Shown here in pieces: positions 56,488 through 64,000 of a stretch of DNA of 64,000 nucleotides. The DNA lies in NCBI RefSeq assembly GCF_963169125.1, contig NC_084798.1, forward strand, positions 106,161,970 through 106,225,969. Reading direction: 5' to 3'. Below the pieces are notes generated by a model, which saw only the letters and a program-made list of their open reading frames with translations, ran no database searches and was not told where the DNA came from. The position numbers and the translations under genes were made by a program. The DNA is from Humulus lupulus. Lineage: Eukaryota; Streptophyta; Magnoliopsida; Rosales; Cannabaceae. Position 1 is the first letter of the stretch. The number at the start of each line of letters is the position of its first letter.

Positions 56488-58760
56488 TGTAATGCCCCGG
56501 ATTCCCTAATGTGGTTTAACGGCTGGATTAGTAGGCCGGGAGGGCCATAATTGTTTAATTATGCCATTTAATGTGGTTAGGCATGTTTATGAGAATTATA
56601 TTATAATATAATGTTAATTGTATGCATGTCGGTGATATGTGTTGAGACCACATTATGATGTGGGTTTGTTCGAGCTGTTCGACATGAGACGATCGTAGAT
56701 TATTGATTAGCGGTTTAGTCACAACAGGTTTAAGTGTCGGGACTTGGGTTGAGTCTCGGGGTGATTCTGATGGTTAGAGCGTTACCGGGAGATAAAGGGT
56801 AACGGGAGGTGGATTATTGGTGTTTATGATTTTTGAGAATAGCGGGAATTGGAGAGCGTTAATTATGATTAACGAGTTAGGAGGAAGTACCAAAAATGCC
56901 CTTGGGAGCCTTTAGAAAGTATTAATTGACCTAGGGGTAAAATGGACATTTCACCCCTAGGATAGATATAACACTTGGTGACTGAAGGAAATGATGGAAA
57001 AACAGAGTATACTTTAGAGTTCTCCCGTACCTTCTTCTCCTCACTGTTCTTTGTGGTTTCTGAACCAATTTTGAGGATTCAAGCTTAGGAAGCAAGCCTT
57101 GGGAGTTTGGGAGTGTGTTCCACCATTGAAGACCATCATAAGCCAAGCTTTGGGTAAGTTTCTAACCATAGTTTCTCTGGTTTGCTCTGTTTTGGTTTTG
57201 TTTTGCAGCTGAGTTTACTAGGATGAATTCATGGTTTTTGCTGGGAGTTTTGGCTAGGGTTCCCATGATTGTGATGTTTGGGGTGTGTTGGGATGGTTTT
57301 TGGGTTCATTTGGCATCAAGAATAGGCTTTGGAAGCTTGGGAATCGAGTTAGAAACGAAGGAGATGAAGAAGGTCGGTTCAGGGGTGTTTTGGGCTGGAG
57401 GTAGCGCTACAGCGCCCACCCTAGGGTGCTATAGCACTCCTCAGGAGGCTTTCTGGTGCTTGGGAGGTTCTGAGTAGAGCATTGTGGCGCTAGGGGTTGA
57501 GCGCTGTAGCGCTACCCTGTTCCTTCCAAACCCCGTTTTGAGTGTTTTTAAGGGTTTTTGACTTGGGGTTTCAATCCTTAAGGCCCGGGATCGATTCTAC
57601 TCACCGTGTGGGCATGTTTCGGGGTCCCGAGGGTGGTGCTTAGGTTAAGACCCTATTATTGTGGATTCTCATTAATGGAGGTTATAATTGGTTGTGATTA
57701 GGTAACCGCTAAGGAACTAAAAGACCGATCGTTCTCAGGGGTCGTCTTTATCATACTTCTCACTCGAACTTGAGGTAAGAAAACAATGTATGGATATAGT
57801 TGCACCCTGTACAGGTATATGACATGCATGGTTTGATATTGAAGCATGTTGGTTGATATATGTGAACGTGGACTGCATATTAAATGCTAATGAATATTGA
57901 TTACCTGTTTAAGACACTGACTAGTCAGGGACCGACTCCAAAGTCGATGATCACGCATTGAATGGCTCTATGGCATTAATGCGGGACCGACCCTAAGGTC
58001 AAAGACCTTTTAAGCGCTTGCCTGGTCTACGACCAGATGTCTATAGCCAAGGTATACGACCCCGGTGACCGTTAGTCACGTGGTTAAGGGACGTTGTCCA
58101 TAGCTTCGACTCTAGAGTCGTGAGGAGGGTTATGTTGGTGACTAATCACCATGCACCTGTCCTGATCTAACATATGAAAGAATTACTTAACCGTTAAGCC
58201 CTGGTGACCCTATTGTCACATGGCTAAAGGGAGCGATGCTCATTACTGTGACTTTTGGCTATTGTCACCTATTCGTTGGACTGATAGTCCTGAATGGTTA
58301 TTATGACCGTTGTTGGTATTATATCATGTTTTATTATGTTTTCTTGCTGAGCCTTGGCTCATGGGTGCTATGTGGTGCAGGTAAAGGAAAGGAAAAGCTT
58401 GGCCAGCCTTGAGTGGAGAGCTTGGGCGGTGTGATGTACATACAGGGCCGCTTGACCGCCACAGTCAAGGAGTTCTCAGAGGGACTAGGGGTTTACCCTA
58501 TTTTTGCCGCTTAGGCCGGCGGAGTTTGTAAATTTGGAACTGTAGCGACTCTTTTGTATTACGAACTACTTGTAAACATTTTAAAAGGCTCATGAGCAGT
58601 TTATTTACTTAATGAAAAGTACCCTTTCCTTTTTACTGGTTTTCCACCTTAACCTGATAATAACACTTAGATCATGTTTTTAACCAAAGGACTTGGGTAG
58701 CGAGTCAAATTTCCGGTTCACCGTTCTCCGTAACTGTTCTGGGATAGCCAGGGCGTTACA
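56488..58760 (+). mobile_element. Solo LTR, plus orientation, 2273 bp
   Basis: Starts TGTAATGCCCCGG and ends GGGCGTTACA, with perfect duplications CGAGC at 56483-56487 and 58761-58765. It shows the donor-like GGGTAAGTTTC (57150), a patch with GTAGCGCTACAGCGCC (about 57401), GAGGTAAGAAAACAATG (about 57772), a series of short GAC...GTC hairpins (57905-58300) and the shared block GGTGCTATGTGGTGCAGG (about 58364). An 84-codon frame at 57223-57477 is not treated as a gene. Confidence 0.95.
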
Positions 58761-59633
58761 CGAGCCCTTAGGTTTGAGTTCCTATACTCAAAAGCCCCTT
58801 TTGGCTAACATTCCCAATTAGAGTCGTGGCCCACCCTAGAAGGGCCATGATGCGCCTATAGTCAGAGAGCTCCCAAGCAATCTCCCTGGACGCGCACCGC
58901 GAAGCAGCCTACCTTGCGCCGCACCAACATGGCGATTCGGGGAACCGCCCTAGGCTGTTAGTTCATGCGAGCCGCCGAGCACCAGGAACAGCACCGCAGT
59001 GAAACCTTGTGAACCCAGATTTTCAAAGCTTTTACCAGAACCAAGTCTCACATAATTCACCCCAAACCTCAACCAAACCAATAATTGAGTCTTAAAACAT
59101 CATTAATATACTATAAATGTCAAAATAAATCCACAAACATAATCGAAACTCCAACAACACCCAAAACGCACTCTTGAGTTTAAAACTAAACCAAAAACTT
59201 AAACCAATTAAAAATTCACAACTACGACATCAAGATTTTTCATAACCCAATTCACAACTTTAATCTTCTTTAATTCCCACGCATATCTCTCAAAAGTAAT
59301 CAAAACCTCCAACCAACCTAAGGGAAAGAAAGAGAACAAAAGAGAGAAAGAAAGAGTGAACAGAGAGTTGTGTTTCCTTTAGTTTATGAGGGTTTCCGAG
59401 TTACTAAGTCTATCCATGGCATGAAAAGACTAAAATCCCCTGCCCAAACGTTTTCCCTTTAATGCCCTCAAGGGAAAAATGGTCATTTGGCTCAACTCTC
59501 TCGCTAAACCTGAATTTCCATTTAAAATTCCCAATTAATCCCACTAATCTTCCAAACACTAATATTTTACCCCATTTTGTAACTCATACCCCAATACCCC
59601 TGGTAATTCACCAAATTACTAAAATACCCCTAG

Positions 59634-62029
59634 TGTAACGCCCTGGTTATCCCAGAACAGTTACGGTGAACAGTGAATCGAAAATTTGACCCACTACCCG
59701 AGTCCTTTGGTTAAAAAAAACGTGATCTAAGTGTTATTATCAGGTTAAGGTGAAAAACCAGTAAAAAGGGAAGGATACATTTCATTAAGTAAATAAACTG
59801 CTCATGAGCCATTCAAAACGTTTAAAAGTTGTTTACAATACAAAATGGTCGCTATTGTTTCAAATTTACAGTCCCCGCCGACCTAAGCTGCAAAAATAGG
59901 GTAAACCCCTAGTCCCTTTGAGAACTCCTTGGCCGTGGTGGTCAAGCGGCCGCATATGTACACATCACCACCTAAGCTTTCCACTCAAGGTTGGGTGAGC
60001 TTTTCTTTCCCTTTACCTGCACCACACAGCACCCATGAGCCAAGGCCCAACAAGAAAACACAATAAAGCATGATATAATATCAACAATGACCATAATAAT
60101 CATTTAGGACTATCAGTCCGAAACAGGTAGGTCACAGTGGCAAAAGTCACAAAAGTGGGTACAGCTCTCTTTAGCCATGTGACGATAGGGTCACCAGGGC
60201 TTAACTGATAAGCTATCTTTTCATAAGTTTGATCAGGATAGGTGTATGGTGAATGGTCACCAACATAACCTTCCTCCCGACTCTAGAGTCGTAACTATGG
60301 AACAACGTTCCCTAGCCATGTGAAGAACAGTCACCGGGGCCCTATTCCCTGGCTCTGAGTACTAGTCTTAGACTAGTCAAGCGCTTATAAGTTCATCGAC
60401 TTTAGGGTCGGTCCTGCATTAATGACATAGAGCCATTCAATGCTGATATCGATTAGATCTAATCTTCATTTGGCCCGGCGTTCATAATGCTCTACCATTT
60501 CTGACTCTTGGATGAGTGTCCCTGACTAGTCAGTGCCATAAACAGGTAATCAACCTTCATTAGCATTTAATATGCAATCCATGTTCACACATATCAACCA
60601 ACATGCTTTAATAACAAACCAAGCATGTCATATACATATACAGGATGCAACTGTATTCATACACTGTTTTCTTACCTCTGGTTCGAGTGAGAGTTATTAT
60701 AAGAACGACCCCTGAGAACGATCAATCTTTTAATTCCTTGACGGTCACCTGGTCATAACCAAAATATAGGATTCATCAATGAAAATGATAACAAAGGGTT
60801 CCCAAACCAAAACCTAGCCTCCGAGACATCAAACACTACTCAACTGGGTAATAGGTTCGACCCCGAGGCCTAAGGCTTGAATCCCCAAGCTAAAAACACA
60901 ATTCTGGCCAAAAATCCACTAAGGGCCGCGTCCCTCCCTAGCTGCGCCGCGACGCGCCCCTCAAATAGAGGCGGCCCTCTCTGTCAAACACCATGGGCCG
61001 CGGCGCACCATAGCCATGGCGCGGCTCATTACCCAGATCAGCCAAAAATCCAACACGCACCAGCTCGACTTCCCTTGCATTTTCCCTTGGAACCAAACCT
61101 TCAAACCAGATCCAAACCTCCTCCAAACACTCAATTCAACCCCTAAACTTCATCTACAACTCACCCTCATCAAAACCGAAGCTAAACATCAATCAAAACC
61201 TCCATATATCCAAACTATCATCAACAAAACCATAGGATGAAAAACTAAAAGAAAACAGAGTAAAACCAGAAACCAATGGCTAAAACTCACCTCAAATCTG
61301 AGATCAAACCTCCTTCAATGGCTGAACCAAGTCTACAAACCCAGCCCCTTGATTTCCTTGCTTGAAACCTCACTTTGAGCTCAAAAACTCCAAAGGAGAA
61401 ATGGTGGAGAATGATGTACGGGAAGGAGAAGTAAAACCCTGTTTTGCTCTGTTTTTTCTACAGCCATCTAAAGTCATATAAATCCAAACCCAAATGACCT
61501 AAATACCCCTAGGTCACTTAAGGTTTCTAAAATCATTCCAAGGGTAAAATTGGTACTTTTCGCTTATCCCGTTAATCATAATTAACGCACCCAATTCCCG
61601 CTAATCTCAATATTCTCAAACACCAATAATTCATATCCCGTTACCCTATAATTCCCGATAACGCTCTAATCATTAAAAACACCCCAAGACTCACCCCGAG
61701 CCCCGAGCTTAAGCCTGTCATGACCAAACCGATAAATTATACTTAAAGATCGTCTCATGCCGAAATACTCAAACCAATCCACATCATAATGTGGCCTCAC
61801 AATATATCATTGACATGAAAACAAATATACAATTATGCCCTCAACGGGCCAAATTACCAAAACACCCCTGTAAACAAATGTGGACCCACATGCATGCATT
61901 TAACATCATATTGTAATATAATTCTCATAAACATGCAATAACTCATTTAATGGCATAATTAAGCAGTTATGGCCCTCCCGGCCTACTAATCCAGCCATTA
62001 AACCATATTAGGGAATCCGGGGCATTACA
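59634..62029 (-). mobile_element. Solo LTR, minus orientation, 2396 bp
   Basis: Plus strand reads TGTAACGCCCTGG to CCGGGGCATTACA, flanked by perfect duplications CCTAG (59629-59633 and 62030-62034). Reverse-complemented it starts TGTAATGCCCCGGATTCCC, the same as 56488, so both come from one family. The CpG patch is at about 60924-61022 and the shared block at about 60017. The GAC...GTC hairpins lie at 60105-60560. Confidence 0.95.
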
Positions 62030-62367
62030 CCTAGGCTCACCCGAGAATTACTCACTAGGATCGCCTTGTGCCACATATCTTAAATATATCCACATAATAA
62101 TGTGATCCCACTTACAAAGCACATATATTTAGAGATATACCCTCAGTGGATCAAAATTATGAAAATGTCCTTTTTTTTAAAAATGGACCTATCAGCACAT
62201 TTAATACACTTAAGCATGCATAAGTAGTTATATTGAAATATAACTTATAAAATTAACCTCTATAATTACGATTAAATCATACTAACACATACACATCAAA
62301 TTATGCCCTCCTGGAACAGTAATCAAGACACTAAGCCTTATTAATGAATTCGGGACGTTACATTGAT

Positions 62368-62770
62368 CAACCTTAAGGCGACACTTTATTTGTTGGGTAG
62401 TTTTATCGTGGAATAGTAAATGTTAGTTTATGTGTTTTAATTGTTGCATTCAAGTATCATATTTACTTTCCAAATAATTTATATTTTTCAGATAGTAATA
62501 TTATTGTATTTTTATTTTTAGTCATAAATTCTTCCCAACCAATTACTTTCCCATTATGTGTCTAGTCATGCATCAAATGATTGATGATCATATAAGCAAA
62601 GTTAAACTTACTAAAGAGGATGATGGAGGATGGCTAAATTCAACTTTATTCATTTTTTTGGCCAAAAAGGTAAAATATATTTTTAATGAAAAATAACCTC
62701 CTCCTATGCCATCATGGGATTCAAGAAAATAAGAACACGAGAAATATGATGATTGGATGAGATACTTCAC
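62368..62770. other. Continuation of the host sequence of the old solo LTR
   Basis: This was contiguous with 55522 before the solo LTR inserted. It is AT-rich. A plus-strand stretch at about 62570-62760 reads SKVKLTKEDDGGWLNSTLFI and later YDDWMRYFT in one frame with two stops. I do not recognise it. It passes into a Tat fragment at about 62770. Confidence 0.35.
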
Positions 62771-63012
62771 TATTGGATCCATCCAACCGTCCCTGAGGCT
62801 GGACCACCTCTACCTCCTTGAGAGCTGCAATTCTCGGAGAGGCCATGTAGTCTATCGGGACCACATTGATCAACTTGGCATTCGGGGTGGTAGCAAGCTT
62901 GGCAAAGGCATCAACATTGGAATTATGTTCCCTTAACTTTTTGGGTGGTGAATTTCTTGAAGGTGTGAAGCATTTCCTGGGTTTTTTCCAAATAAGTAGC
63001 CATCTTTGTCCC
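62770..63012 (-). pseudogene. Tat-type RNase H, C-terminal fragment
   Basis: On the minus strand: MATYLEKTQEMLHTFKKFT, a frameshift after QKVKGT, then REHNSNVDAFAKLATTPNAK, LINVVPIDYMASP and the linker toward integrase. HNSNVDAFAKLA corresponds to the end of RNase H in Tat pol (usually N.DALA.LA). Element A lacks this part of pol, but this fragment lies 50 kb away and cannot be assigned to it. Both edges are abrupt. Confidence 0.75.
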
Positions 63013-63110
63013 CCAGTAATTCACAAAATTACTAAAATCTTCCTAGGCTCACCGCGAGCTGGGTATTAGTCCCCGAGTCTGCCAAATTGCTCACTAGGAT
63101 CGCCTCCTCG
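63013..63110 (-). repeat. Small Tekay LTR fragment
   Basis: Words CCCAGTAATTCACAAAATTACTAAAAT and GCTCACTAGGATCGCC match 59610-59630 and 62060-62076 of the old solo LTR. About 95 bases remain, in the same (minus sense) orientation. Confidence 0.65.
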
Positions 63111-63665
63111 ACCTTGGTTTTCCTCCATAACACTTTAACCAAATGTATAGTCTTGTTCCTCAAGATTTTATCCTTTCAATCTAAGAAATGTACTGGGTCC
63201 TCCTCATAGGACAAGTCTATCTATAGCTCCAGATCCTGATAACTCAATACATGAGTTGCACTGACACATACCTCTGGAGCATCGATATATGAAACACATT
63301 GTGAACCCCTGACAATGCCGGAGGTAAATCCAATCTGTAGGCTACTTGACCAATCCTCTCCAGGATCTCAAAAGTTCCTACAAATCTAGGGCTAAGCTTG
63401 CCCTTCTTCCCAAACCTTTTCACCCATTTTAGTGGTAAAACTATAAGGAAGACATAGTCTCCCACTTGGAACACCACATCTCTACGCTTCAGATTTGAGT
63501 AACTTTTCTGTCAACTCTGTGATGCGAGCATCCGAGCTCTATTCTTTTCTATGGCCTCATTGGTCCTTTGAACTACTTCAGGACCCAAGTATATCCTTTC
63601 ACCCATCTCGTCCCAGTGAATGGGTGATCTACACTTCCTACCATACAACATCTCATAAGAATCCA
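63111..63665 (-). pseudogene. Tekay-type integrase C-terminus and chromodomain region
   Basis: On the minus strand, read from 63665 down: MDSYEMLYGRKCRSPIHWDE, then GPEVVQRTNEAIEK, an interruption near 63510, VVFQVGDYVFL, GKLSPRFVGTFEILERIGQV, YRLDLPPALSGVHNVFHISM and a stop at 63244. Weaker similarity follows (WSYR, MRRTQYIS, VKCYG-like words) to about 63111. GKLSPRFVGPFEIL and HNVFHVSMLRKY are hallmark words of the chromovirus integrase end; the chromodomain after them is too decayed to see. The upstream side is cut at 63666 by an LTR. Confidence 0.85.
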
Positions 63666-64000
63666 TGTAGCGTCCCAAATTACCTAATAATGCTTAGGGC
63701 CTTGACTAGGGGGCCAAGATGGCAATTTATGGAATTATATGCTTATATGATAAATATTTATATGTAATTATGTGATTATGCGAGTTATATGATAATATGA
63801 CTAGATATGCATGTCTAGGTGAATTAAATATGCAAGTGTGCTTGTTTCTTATCAGAAAGGAAATTTTCGTAATTTGGCCCATTGTGGGCATAAATGTATA
63901 TATGTGCATATATGTTATATATGTGAGAGACCACATCATTATGTGGGTTTATTTGGGTTACTCGTCATGAGACGATCATAGGGAGCAAGTTAGCGAGAAA
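63666..64000 (+). mobile_element. Start of a Tekay-type LTR, cut by the window edge
   Basis: Starts TGTAGCGTCCCAAATTACC and continues with the family's CTTGACTAGGGGGCC, TATGTGGG and CATGAGACGATC words. It interrupts integrase sequence in mid-frame, so it is a nested insertion; the left target copy would be ATCCA (63661-63665). Confidence 0.8.

Larger units (their letters stand above)
55523..62362 (-). mobile_element. Old solo LTR (Tekay type) hosting two younger solo LTRs
   Basis: Starts TATAACACCCTG (TG mutated to TA) and ends TTCGGGACGTTACA at 62362. The flanks are TTGAC (55518-55522) and TTGAT (62363-62367), a 5-bp duplication with one change. Without the nested LTRs and their target copies it is about 2.16 kb. 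It has the ACCTGCACCATGAAGCACC block (about 55887) and the CpG patch (about 58850-58990). Three pieces belong to it: 55523-56487, 58766-59633 and 62035-62362. Confidence 0.85.

Noticed and set aside
57223..57477. 84-codon frame as a small gene
   Set aside because: It lies within a solo LTR with clear target duplications, and the sister LTR at 59634-62029 does not obviously keep it.

Overview
This is a gene-poor, repeat-dense stretch of a plant nuclear genome. I found no host gene, rRNA or tRNA. Almost everything is LTR retrotransposon sequence of three kinds: Ty3/gypsy chromoviruses of the Tekay/Del type, with 2-2.7 kb LTRs that start TGTAAYG and end CGTTACA; Ty3/gypsy elements of the Tat/Ogre-like group, with 0.6-1.9 kb LTRs, a purine tract like CTTGGGGGGCAAA and an extra antisense gene; and a Ty1/copia LTR family starting TGTTAGGA. 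Two DNA transposon groups (CACTA and a Mutator-like element) also occur. A eudicot is likely. A Rosales genome such as hop or hemp is a weak guess from the LTR style.

Layout. 366-13092 is a solo Tekay LTR split by a 10.2 kb Tat element (A, 2180-12337, minus strand), which is itself split by a truncated Tekay element (E, about 4890-9788). 13721-17708 is a Mutator-like TIR element that received a solo LTR (14111-16790). 18462-22105 is a plus-strand Tat element (F) whose LTR carries a long array of DNA palindromes. 22106-24352 holds LTR and copia fragments and a CACTA transposase remnant. 24353-27131 is a Tat gag-protease fragment (G). 27132-35614 is a decayed minus-strand Tekay element (D) with both LTRs. 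35615-53742 is a nest in which Tat element B lies inside an LTR of Tat element C, and C lies inside a copia LTR; one flank of this nest is inverted. Element C also hosts a CACTA element (about 47252-50605). 55523-62362 is a solo LTR that received two further solo LTRs in opposite orientations. The right edge holds Tat RNase H and Tekay integrase fragments and the start of another LTR.

Nesting was dated by target-site duplications read from the sequence (CCATC, GACTT, CGAGC, CCTAG, TTGAC/TTGAT, CATAT/CATAC, AGATA/AGTTA, and a 9-bp one at the Mutator-like element). No coding region looks intact: all gag-pol frames carry stops, frameshifts or deletions. The best preserved non-standard gene is the spliced antisense gene of element C (about 40640-44694), a homologue of the antisense frame in element A. 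C itself shows no recognisable gag or pol.
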